Below are positions 29,334 through 36,725 of a stretch of DNA of 64,000 nt, in pieces. A program made the position numbers and the translations under genes. Within the stretch, counting starts at the first letter, position 1, and each line of letters begins with the position of its first letter. The stretch comes from Grimontia marina (GTDB taxonomy: Bacteria > Pseudomonadota > Gammaproteobacteria > Enterobacterales > Vibrionaceae): positions 1 to 64,000 of the forward strand of contig NZ_FIZY01000001.1 of the NCBI RefSeq assembly GCF_900060185.1, read 5' to 3'. Below the pieces are notes generated by a model. That model searched no databases, was not told the DNA's origin, and saw only the letters and a program-made list of their open reading frames with translations.

Positions 29334-30314
29334 ATGAAAGCACCATTAGATACCGGATTTATTCACGATCTTAGCCGACTGGACATTCTTCGCCAGAAGG
29401 CATCGAATGGCGAACAGTCAGACGATGCTCTGCATGCGGCCGCAGAGCAGTTCGAAGCGCTGTTTACCCAAATGCTGTTTAAATCGATGCGAAGTGCCAA
29501 CGAAGCCTTCGAGTCAGATTTGATTGATAACCGCACGTCCAAATTCTATGAACAAATGGCAGACGAACAGCTTTCCAGTGCGCTTTCCCGTGAAGGTTCA
29601 CTGGGGCTGGCAGATTTGATTGTTCAACAGTTCAAAGGGTCTCAAAACAGTGAGCCAATGGATGTGGGTGATAACAGTGCGAGTGATCGCATTCGCCTTC
29701 AGCCGACCATACCACTTGCACCGAACGTGACAGAAGACGAAGCTGAAGCGCAAGCACTGTCTCCTTTACTCGACGACACTGTTATCCCAAATCCACATAT
29801 GTTGGCGCAGCAAAATACAGCACCAAAAGTGGAAGCCGGCAAACCATTTGAAACACCGGATGAGTTTGTTAGCCGTCTGGCACCTTATGCGAAAAAGGCA
29901 GCGCGAACCTTAGGGACAGATCCTGCTATTTTGATTGCACAAGCTGCACTAGAGACCGGTTGGGGTAAGAAGGTGATCGCCAATGCGCGTGGTTCCAGTC
30001 ATAACCTTTTCAACATCAAAGCGGATCCCCGTTGGGATGGCAACAAAGTGGCTACTCAGACGCTGGAATTTCATGATGATATCCCGGTACAGGAAATGGC
30101 GTCATTTCGTGCCTATGCTTCATATGAAGACAGTTTCAATGATTACGTGAGTTTTCTGAACCGGAATCCTCGCTACTCAACGGCACTTCAACAGACAGCA
30201 GAGCCGGAGCAATTTATCCGAGGTCTGCATCAAGCAGGTTACGCGACAGATCCTCAATACTCTGACAAAGTGATCAGCGTATTTAATCGCGTAAAAGGAA
30301 TGATGGAGCAATAA
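29334..30314 (+). CDS. flgJ: Flagellar rod-capping muramidase FlgJ
   Basis: A 326-aa bifunctional protein. The N-terminal rod-cap domain includes AAEQFEALFTQMLFKSMRSANEAF and DEQLSSALSREGSLGLADLI. After an acidic linker, a C-terminal GH73 glucosaminidase domain (about 175-325) includes PAILIAQAALETGWGKKVI, in which the glutamate of ALETGWG is the likely catalytic acid. It opens peptidoglycan for the rod. It starts 3 bp after flgI. Confidence 0.96.
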   Translation: MKAPLDTGFIHDLSRLDILRQKASNGEQSDDALHAAAEQFEALFTQMLFKSMRSANEAFESDLIDNRTSKFYEQMADEQLSSALSREGSLGLADLIVQQFKGSQNSEPMDVGDNSASDRIRLQPTIPLAPNVTEDEAEAQALSPLLDDTVIPNPHMLAQQNTAPKVEAGKPFETPDEFVSRLAPYAKKAARTLGTDPAILIAQAALETGWGKKVIANARGSSHNLFNIKADPRWDGNKVATQTLEFHDDIPVQEMASFRAYASYEDSFNDYVSFLNRNPRYSTALQQTAEPEQFIRGLHQAGYATDPQYSDKVISVFNRVKGMMEQ

Positions 30315-30368
30315 TTCGCGCTAGCGGTATATTGTCGTCTGCTCTCTCACAGCGAAAGGTAGAAAACC

Positions 30369-30824
30369 ATGGTAGAGCAACATCCATCTCTTGAACAGAC
30401 AGCCACGGGTCCACAAAGTTTGTCGGAGTACGCTAAGGGTTCTATCCACCGTGATCCTTTCATCCGTGCTTTTCTCGATAAAACGCCAAAAGATATTGCG
30501 GACACTTTTACTGATGCGCAATTACTCCAGCTAAAACTAATGTTCGGTACCCGAGCCAAGGCGCAGCATGCCATTGATTTTCGACCTATCATTGGTGGTT
30601 TTGGTTGGCACTACTATTTGGTTTTCCTTTGTGGGCGAAACCGTCGTGGCCTCACTCGTGCAGAACAGAGAGCCGCGAATGCAGGGCGGGTTATCGCTTT
30701 GCTGCTGGGCAGTTTTATCCTGTTCTCTGTTCTTATTACCTCCCTGTATTTACTGAAGTCATTTCTTGGTATCGACCTCTTACCTAATTTCTCCCTGGGC
30801 CTTTGGAGTTGGCTTACCGGCTGA
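30369..30824 (+). CDS. Small membrane protein of unknown role between flgJ and flgK
   Basis: A 151-aa protein. The N-terminal 65 residues are soluble and polar. The motif GWHYYLVFLCGRNRR (about 78-92) is followed by a basic patch (LTRAEQRAANAGR), one or two membrane segments from about 105 to 135, and a short C-terminal tail (LGLWSWLTG). The YYxVFLxGxxRR pattern recalls small marine-bacterial membrane proteins often mislabelled as 3-phosphoshikimate carboxyvinyltransferase; that is from memory. It is not part of the standard flg operon. It starts 54 bp after flgJ on the same strand and is followed by the flgK promoter. A motility function is not established. Confidence 0.65.
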   Translation: MVEQHPSLEQTATGPQSLSEYAKGSIHRDPFIRAFLDKTPKDIADTFTDAQLLQLKLMFGTRAKAQHAIDFRPIIGGFGWHYYLVFLCGRNRRGLTRAEQRAANAGRVIALLLGSFILFSVLITSLYLLKSFLGIDLLPNFSLGLWSWLTG

Positions 30825-30921
30825 TGCCGCCAGGCGGCAATCCCTTGCCCTTTGTGCTTTGTGACGATGCCGAAGTGTTGAGAAAATAACTTATCTTATT
30901 GATTTAAAGCTTAAATTACTA

Positions 30922-30938
30922 TGGCACGATTCTTGAAT
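30922..30938 (+). promoter_or_regulatory. Sigma-54-like promoter of flgK-flgL
   Basis: TGGCACGATTCTTGAAT has a consensus TGGCAC -24 box; after N10 comes GA instead of GC at the -12 box. It lies 58 bp before flgK. Confidence 0.5.
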
Positions 30939-30993
30939 ATTTCTGGGCAATAGATAATTTTGTAAGTTATGCGTTTCCGCATACGGGGGCAGA

Positions 30994-32871
30994 ATGGGGT
31001 TTGATCTGCTGACGCTCGGTTCTCAGGGCGTTCTGACAGCACAGCGGCAACTGAATACAACGGGTCACAACATCTCGAACGTGAACACTGAAGGCTATAG
31101 CCGTCAGTCCGTTGAGCAGCGCGCCAATGACTCTGCCTATTGGTCGGCAAACCAATGGGGCCACGGCGTGCATGCGGCCGCTGTTCGCCGTAACTATGAC
31201 AAGTTTGCCGTCAACGAGTACAACATCACCACGTCTGCATTGGCACATGCCCAAACCCGCAACAGCCAACTCACGATGTTGGATGACATGATGTCCCACT
31301 CCGCAAAGAAAATTCCAGAGAACATGAACGAGTTCTATGGGGCGGTGAAGGGTCTGGCAGATAGCCCAAGTGACATGGGTGCCCGTAAAGTGGTACTGGA
31401 AAAGTCACGCATGGTTGCTGCAGGTCTAAACGATATCAACAACGTTCTGCAAAATCAGGAAGCGGATACCACGGTCGAAATCGACACTACTTTGAAGCGT
31501 ATGAATGACATTGGCGCGGAAATTGTTGATATCCATAAAGCGATTTTGAAAACACAAACTGTGGATAATGATCTGCTTGATCGTCACCAAAGGCTCATCA
31601 ATGAATTATCTGAGTTTACTCAAGTAAGCGTGAACCAGCGTGATGACGGTCTTTACAACGTGATTATAGGCAGTGGACATACACTGGTTTCTGGCTTGCA
31701 TTCGAGCGAACTGCAAACCGTACCTGGTACACCAGATTACCAAAAGCGCCGTCTGGCGCTGGTGGAAGGTAAAGCGCTAAAGCCCATCGACAATGCAGAT
31801 ATTCGTGGCAAGCTCGGTGCAATGTTCGAATATCGCGACAACACACTGGCACAGGCTCGTGATGAGTTAGGTCGTTTGGCAGCAGGTTTTGCCATGTCGA
31901 TTAATGAGCTTCAATCGCAGGGATTTGATCTAAGCGGTCAGGTTGGTGAAAACATTTTTGTGGATTTTAACAGTGATGATTTCGCTCGCAACCGTTCACT
32001 GATAGCGTCGGACTCCACAGCAGAACTGAAAGTGTATATCGATGATTTGTCGCAACTGAAAATTGGTGATTACCAACTGAAGTTTGATGGCAGTCAGTAC
32101 ACCTTGGTCGATCCGGAAAAGAACATGGTGGCAGTCACACCATCCGGTTCACCGCCGTCAATTGATTATGATGGCTTGCGTATTCAGGTTGATGTTGGTC
32201 TGGCAGCAGGAGAGCGGGTGATTATCCGGCCAGTTCGCCAAGGTGCTGGTCAGATTGCGGTTACCATGGAAGATCCGGCAAAAATTGCCGCTCAAAGTTA
32301 TGTCAGCTCCAAATCGGTCATTACAGGTCAAGGCAGCCTCAAAGTGCTTCAGCAGGGGGCGCAGCAAGAGTTTCAGGTGGCTATCTCGCCGGATGCTTCC
32401 CAATTTGCGGTGTTGGACATGAAAGGCAATATCCTGCTGGCGCCGCAAGCTTACCCACCATCATCACCTGTGACAGTAAATGGCACCACATTTGAACTGA
32501 CACCGGGTGCTGCGGCAGAAGACATCTTCGCCGTGAGTTTGCTTCCTGCCGATGGTGAGAACGGTAACCTTATCCGCATGCAGCAACTGCAAACCCGAAA
32601 ATTGATGGACGGTGGCCGTTCAAGTCTGATTGATGTTTATGAAGGCTTGAATACGGACTTAGGTGTGCAGAAAGCCTCCTTCGCCCGCCTTGAGGATGTC
32701 AGCCGCGTTGAACATGACGCAGCGGCAGGACGTGTGGCGGAAATCTCCGGGGTTAACCTCGATGAAGAGGCGGCAAACATGATGAAATTCCAGCAAGCCT
32801 ATATGGCGTCTTCCCGAATCATGACAGCCGCAAACGAAACGTTTGAAACCCTGCTGAATGCAACCCGATAA
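30994..32871 (+). CDS. flgK: Flagellar hook-junction protein FlgK (HAP1)
   Basis: A 625-aa hook-filament junction protein. The N-terminus MGFDLLTLGSQGVLTAQRQL is followed by TGHNISNVNTEGYSRQSV. The C-terminal axial helix is SGVNLDEEAANMMKFQQAYMASSRIM. The expected chaperone is FlgN, encoded at 19.1 kb. It is separated from flgJ by the small membrane protein and has its own sigma-54-like promoter; flgL follows 8-11 bp later. Confidence 0.96.
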   Translation: MGFDLLTLGSQGVLTAQRQLNTTGHNISNVNTEGYSRQSVEQRANDSAYWSANQWGHGVHAAAVRRNYDKFAVNEYNITTSALAHAQTRNSQLTMLDDMMSHSAKKIPENMNEFYGAVKGLADSPSDMGARKVVLEKSRMVAAGLNDINNVLQNQEADTTVEIDTTLKRMNDIGAEIVDIHKAILKTQTVDNDLLDRHQRLINELSEFTQVSVNQRDDGLYNVIIGSGHTLVSGLHSSELQTVPGTPDYQKRRLALVEGKALKPIDNADIRGKLGAMFEYRDNTLAQARDELGRLAAGFAMSINELQSQGFDLSGQVGENIFVDFNSDDFARNRSLIASDSTAELKVYIDDLSQLKIGDYQLKFDGSQYTLVDPEKNMVAVTPSGSPPSIDYDGLRIQVDVGLAAGERVIIRPVRQGAGQIAVTMEDPAKIAAQSYVSSKSVITGQGSLKVLQQGAQQEFQVAISPDASQFAVLDMKGNILLAPQAYPPSSPVTVNGTTFELTPGAAAEDIFAVSLLPADGENGNLIRMQQLQTRKLMDGGRSSLIDVYEGLNTDLGVQKASFARLEDVSRVEHDAAAGRVAEISGVNLDEEAANMMKFQQAYMASSRIMTAANETFETLLNATR

Positions 32872-32882
32872 GGATCTGAGTG

Positions 32883-34076
32883 ATGATTAGCCGTATTGCC
32901 AGTTTTCACAATTACCAGTCAGTGTCGAATGACATGATGCGTCAGCAGGTGAAGTTGCAGGACAACCAAGACCAGCTGGCGACAGGTAAGCGTGTGCTGA
33001 CGTCAGGGGACGACCCAGTCTCCTCAATTTATATCCAGAACTTCCGCCAGCAGGACAAACAGCTCGATCAGTATATTGACTCGATTACCCTTGCCCGAAA
33101 CCGTCAAACCCGTGCGGAGATCGCGGTTGATGACGCGGAGCAACTGGTCGACAGCGCGAAGCGAAAGACGATGGAAATGATCAACGGTTCCCTGTCTGAC
33201 GATGACCGAACTGCACACCGTCAGGACTTGAAGGGTCTTTACGATAACTTTATGAATCTGGTGAATGCAAAAGACGAGTCAGGGAATTTTCTTTTCTCTG
33301 GCACCCAGTCGAGCAAACAGCCTTTTTACCGCGACAGTGCGCTGAATGTGCGGTATGCCGGAGATAGTTATCACCGAACCTCACAAGTGGCACCAGCGGT
33401 GGAAGTACAAACCAGCGATCCTGGTGATCAGGTGTTTATGGAAATAAAAAACCCATTTGGTGATTACCAGCCAGAGTACTCGCTCGAAAGTGGCTCAGTG
33501 CTTTTGCTTGCGCAGGCAACAAACACAAACAATGCTGATAACTCTGACTATGCCGTGAGTTTCAGTGTGGATGGGGCAGGGCAAACGACGTACGAACTGA
33601 CGCAAAATGGCAGTGTGGTGAGCAGCGGCGTTTATGATCCTCAAAACGGCGTACAGTGGGGAACGTTGAGCCTGAGCTTTGAAGGTGAAATGATGGATGG
33701 GGATACAATTGCGCTGGAGCGTCAGGATACGTTCAACGTGTTTGATGCCTTTAAAAAAGGGATTGAGCTTTCACACGAAAGTATCTTCAACGCATCGGCA
33801 ACCGCTGAATTACATCAGGTGACCGAGCAGTTCTCTGCCGCCTTTAAGCATCTTAACAAAGCACGCTCTGAAGTCGGCACCCGACTGACAACGCTGGACA
33901 GACAGGAAAGCATGCACAAAGATTTCAAACTGGTGCTAAACCGTTCTCTCGGGACCATGGAAGATCTTGATTACTCTACTGCTGTCATTGATATGAACGA
34001 GAACATGTTAGCGTTGCAGGCTTCACAACAAGCTTTTGCCAAGACGAAAGATCTCTCGCTCTTCAATTACATTTAA
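32883..34076 (+). CDS. flgL: Flagellar hook-junction protein FlgL (HAP3)
   Basis: A 397-aa junction protein with flagellin-like ends: MISRIASFHNYQSVSNDMM, then QDQLATGKRVLTSGDDPVSS, and a C-terminal flagellin-type helix AVIDMNENMLALQASQQAFAKT. A GTG codon sits directly before the ATG, and AAGGA upstream could serve either. It is the last flg gene; the next genes (AraC and MFS) are not flagellar. Confidence 0.95.
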   Translation: MISRIASFHNYQSVSNDMMRQQVKLQDNQDQLATGKRVLTSGDDPVSSIYIQNFRQQDKQLDQYIDSITLARNRQTRAEIAVDDAEQLVDSAKRKTMEMINGSLSDDDRTAHRQDLKGLYDNFMNLVNAKDESGNFLFSGTQSSKQPFYRDSALNVRYAGDSYHRTSQVAPAVEVQTSDPGDQVFMEIKNPFGDYQPEYSLESGSVLLLAQATNTNNADNSDYAVSFSVDGAGQTTYELTQNGSVVSSGVYDPQNGVQWGTLSLSFEGEMMDGDTIALERQDTFNVFDAFKKGIELSHESIFNASATAELHQVTEQFSAAFKHLNKARSEVGTRLTTLDRQESMHKDFKLVLNRSLGTMEDLDYSTAVIDMNENMLALQASQQAFAKTKDLSLFNYI

Positions 34077-34158
34077 CACCGCAAATTAGTTGCATTTAAA
34101 TTGCTTAAAGGTGCTGTGAATCGAGAATGTTAAGCCTCGCTAGCAGCATCTAGATATC

Positions 34159-34191
34159 TTCTCAAATCTCAAATCTCAAATCTCAAATCTG
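34159..34191. repeat. Tandem 7-bp repeat (AAATCTC), about four copies
   Basis: Consecutive AAATCTC units lie directly between the 3' ends of flgL and the convergent araC-type gene. Such a tract can change copy number by slippage. No coding or terminator role is visible. Confidence 0.7.
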
Positions 34192-34195
34192 AAGG

Positions 34196-35083
34196 CTACC
34201 CAAACAACTTTCTGAAGCCGCTCGGCGTCATGCCTTTGGTTGTTTTGAACTGTCGGTTGAAGTTCGACAGGTTAGAAAACCCCACCCGCTCTGCAACAAC
34301 TGAAACTGGGATGTTTGAGCGCACGAGCATCTCGCAGGCTTTACCAAGGCGATAATTTTTTAGGTGATCTGAGAAACTGTCTGCAAAGTGCTTTTCGAAC
34401 ATCCGATATACCGAGCTTTCGCTCATGTGGAGGTGTCTGCATATATCTTGAACAGATATTTGCGCATCGTAATTGTCAGCGATAAACTGCTGCGCTTTTT
34501 CCAGTTTGTCGAGGATAGGCGTATCTTTCGCCACATAAAAACAGAAAGGGCGAGATGTCAGTGTTTGCGCTGATTTGTCTTCACAAAGCAGCATAAGGAT
34601 TTCCACCACCCGCACAAACTGTGCGGCGGGTTTTAGCTGCGACGCGCCATTCATCAAAGGGTACAAAGCATCAAACGTCGCTTTGGATAACATCAGCCCT
34701 TTGTTTGCGCGTACCAACATGTCACTAACGGCAGATAACGCTGGAACCGTGACCACCAATGATTGAATCCAAGACTGATCAAACCAAAGTACATGCGAGC
34801 TACTGGGGCGCTCCGGTGTGGCTGTCGAAGCCACTCGGGTCAACATGTGCGGCAAACCGGGGCCGGTGAGATAAGCATAGCCATGTGCCGCCTCACCGAC
34901 GTAATCATCAATGATGATTTTTCCGGGCGCCACATAATGAGGGTCGTGATACAGCACCAACTCGATTTCATCGTGATAGTGCCAATCACACTGCATCCCC
35001 AGCTTGGAAGTGGTGCATTGATAATCGACAAAATGCCAACTTGGACTGACATCTTTTTGAACACGTTCAATGGTTGGCCGCAT
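34196..35083 (-). CDS. AraC-family transcriptional regulator
   Basis: A 295-aa DNA-binding regulator. The N-terminal half has a cupin-like ligand pocket (CDWHYHDEIELVLYHD, about 32-47). The C-terminal half has the two helix-turn-helix motifs of AraC/XylS proteins: ISVQDICRHLHMSESSVYRMFEK, then VSVVAERVGFSNLSNFNRQFKTTKGMTPSGFRK, named here as landmarks. It is divergent from an MFS exporter 219 bp away and probably controls it. It sits inside the flagellar cluster without being a known flagellar gene. Confidence 0.88.
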   Translation of the reverse strand: MRPTIERVQKDVSPSWHFVDYQCTTSKLGMQCDWHYHDEIELVLYHDPHYVAPGKIIIDDYVGEAAHGYAYLTGPGLPHMLTRVASTATPERPSSSHVLWFDQSWIQSLVVTVPALSAVSDMLVRANKGLMLSKATFDALYPLMNGASQLKPAAQFVRVVEILMLLCEDKSAQTLTSRPFCFYVAKDTPILDKLEKAQQFIADNYDAQISVQDICRHLHMSESSVYRMFEKHFADSFSDHLKNYRLGKACEMLVRSNIPVSVVAERVGFSNLSNFNRQFKTTKGMTPSGFRKLFG

Positions 35084-35301
35084 GGAGGTATCTCACTGGG
35101 TGATAAATGAGTGCTGACATTAGTTTTACCCAGATTGTCAGTAGGTTTAAAGAAATTGAATGAATAGTATTGGTAGTTGCTCGATGGCTATCACATGAGG
35201 TGCATATTTATCCCTAAACTGCAGTGAAATAACGAATACATGGTCAAGTCGACTGGCTGCTCAAATCAACGCGTCTAGGCGCTTTTTGTGGGAATTAATG
35301 A

Positions 35302-36522
35302 ATGAGAAACTATGTGAGCTTCTTAACTGATAGAGCCTCGCTTTGCTATCTGCTGGTCAGCTTGTTTGCTGGTCTGGGCTATGGATTTTTCTATCCACTT
35401 TTAGGGATTTTTGTTGTCGACGGACTTGATGCAACGCCACTCGAGATGGGCGTATTCCTCGCTATTTCTATATTTAGTGGCGTGATTGTTTCACAGCGTA
35501 TTGCCAAACTCTCTGATGTAGGTTGGCATCGCCGCCAAATTATCTTGTTAGCGCAAGTGGCGTTTATTCTCGTCACGGCGCTTTTTATGGTAATCCGTGA
35601 TTTTTATCTGGCGTTGGCCGTGATGGTCTTCATCTCGAGTTTCTCAGCAGCGGCCCTACCGCAAATTTTTGCTATTGGTCGTGAATATGCCGATAAGCAG
35701 CTCGGCGACAATAGCACACTGTTTGTTTCACTGATGCGCGCCATGATGTCCATGTCTTGGGTGATTGGTCCGCCACTGGCATTCATCCTGTACGATGCAT
35801 TTGGATTTAACGGCGCATTCCTGTTTGCCACTGCCACCACGGTTATTTCGGTGTTGATTGTTTGGCGTATGTTCCCGTCAACCAAAGCAAAAGACACTGA
35901 TAACATGAGGGAAGTGGAAGTGCGTCAATCATGGCGCAAGATTCAGGGAGCACCGTTATATTTGGGGGCAGTATTCATGTTGTTTTTGGCCAACAACATG
36001 TATGTCATGTCGATCCCTTTGTATGTGACAAAGGAGCTTGATATGGCAGGGTCAGTGGCAGGCCAGTTGCTCGGCTTGGCAGCGTTTGTGGAAATTCCGG
36101 TCATGGTTTTGGCAGGTCTGTGGGCGGCTAAAGTTGCACCACAACGTCTAATGGTCTTGAGTGCGGTATCGGCTTGTCTGTTCTATATCCTGTTGTTCAA
36201 TGCTGATTCACTATGGCAAATTTATGCCTTGCAATTACTGAACGGTTTAGCCGTTGGTATCAGTGCGAGCCTGGGTATGGTCGTTATTCAGAACAAGATG
36301 CCGAACCAGATGGGGGTCGCAACGACACTGTTTAACAATGCCATTATGATGGCAAGCCTAGCATCCGGTGTGACGGTTGGGTTTGTGGCAGAGCTGCATA
36401 GCTATCATAGTGTCATATTGGCGATGCTTGTGGCGGCGGCAGTAGCATTCTGTTTGCTACTCATCTCGGCAAGAGAGACCCGACGTCCGCCTTGCTCTGC
36501 TGAACTGGTAACGGAAGTGTAA
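35302..36522 (+). CDS. MFS transporter, sugar-efflux (SetA/SetB)-like
   Basis: A 406-aa inner-membrane transporter with about 12 predicted membrane segments. The N-terminal half (CYLLVSLFAGLGYGFFYPLLGIF through ATPLEMGVFLAISIFSGVIVSQ) and the central SLMRAMMSMSWVIGPPLAFILYDAFG resemble SetA/SetB sugar exporters. The substrate is not determined from sequence. It is divergent from an AraC-type regulator, a common regulator-transporter pairing, and ends at its own terminator. Confidence 0.8.
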   Translation: MRNYVSFLTDRASLCYLLVSLFAGLGYGFFYPLLGIFVVDGLDATPLEMGVFLAISIFSGVIVSQRIAKLSDVGWHRRQIILLAQVAFILVTALFMVIRDFYLALAVMVFISSFSAAALPQIFAIGREYADKQLGDNSTLFVSLMRAMMSMSWVIGPPLAFILYDAFGFNGAFLFATATTVISVLIVWRMFPSTKAKDTDNMREVEVRQSWRKIQGAPLYLGAVFMLFLANNMYVMSIPLYVTKELDMAGSVAGQLLGLAAFVEIPVMVLAGLWAAKVAPQRLMVLSAVSACLFYILLFNADSLWQIYALQLLNGLAVGISASLGMVVIQNKMPNQMGVATTLFNNAIMMASLASGVTVGFVAELHSYHSVILAMLVAAAVAFCLLLISARETRRPPCSAELVTEV

Positions 36523-36536
36523 GAGTCGCGAGATTG

Positions 36537-36564
36537 AAAAGGTCAGCAAGTGCTGACCTTTTTT
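36537..36564 (+). terminator. Terminator of the MFS gene
   Basis: AAAAGGTCAGCA / TGCTGACCTTTT with a 2-nt loop and a T-run, 15 bp after the stop. Confidence 0.85.
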
Positions 36565-36568
36565 ATGC

Positions 36569-36606
36569 TCTCGATATACCCAAATAACCTGAAGATGCAG
36601 GATTCA
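36569..36606. repeat. Possible copy of a dispersed Vibrionaceae repeat
   Basis: CGATATACCCAAATAACCTG followed by AAGATGCAGGATTC resembles a short sequence I recall as scattered in Vibrionaceae intergenic regions. Only one copy occurs in this window, so this rests on memory. Confidence 0.3.
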
Positions 36607-36607
36607 G

Positions 36608-36725
36608 CTAGTTTGACTGGCGTTGTGATCGCGGCGTTCCTTTGTAGGTGTAGTCACCTCCATCAAAAAGCAGTATATGCCACCAACTTTCGACAACGTC
36701 TTTCAAGTCACGAGACGGGATGGGG
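36608..36725 (-). pseudogene. Out-of-frame C-terminal extension of the TPR-glycosyltransferase
   Basis: After a GGGG run (36722-36725; CCCC on the coding strand) the alternative frame reads SRDLKDVVESWWHILLF and continues with DGGDYTYKGTPRSQRQSN to a TAG at 36610-36608. The composition looks like real protein. One extra C in the C4 run would explain why the annotated frame stops at 36708 instead. It could be a sequencing error, a mutation, or slippage at the homopolymer. Confidence 0.45.

Noticed and set aside
34159-34191. Short repeats that could suggest a CRISPR array
   Set aside because: The repeats are 7 bp and contiguous with no spacers; this is a simple tandem repeat.
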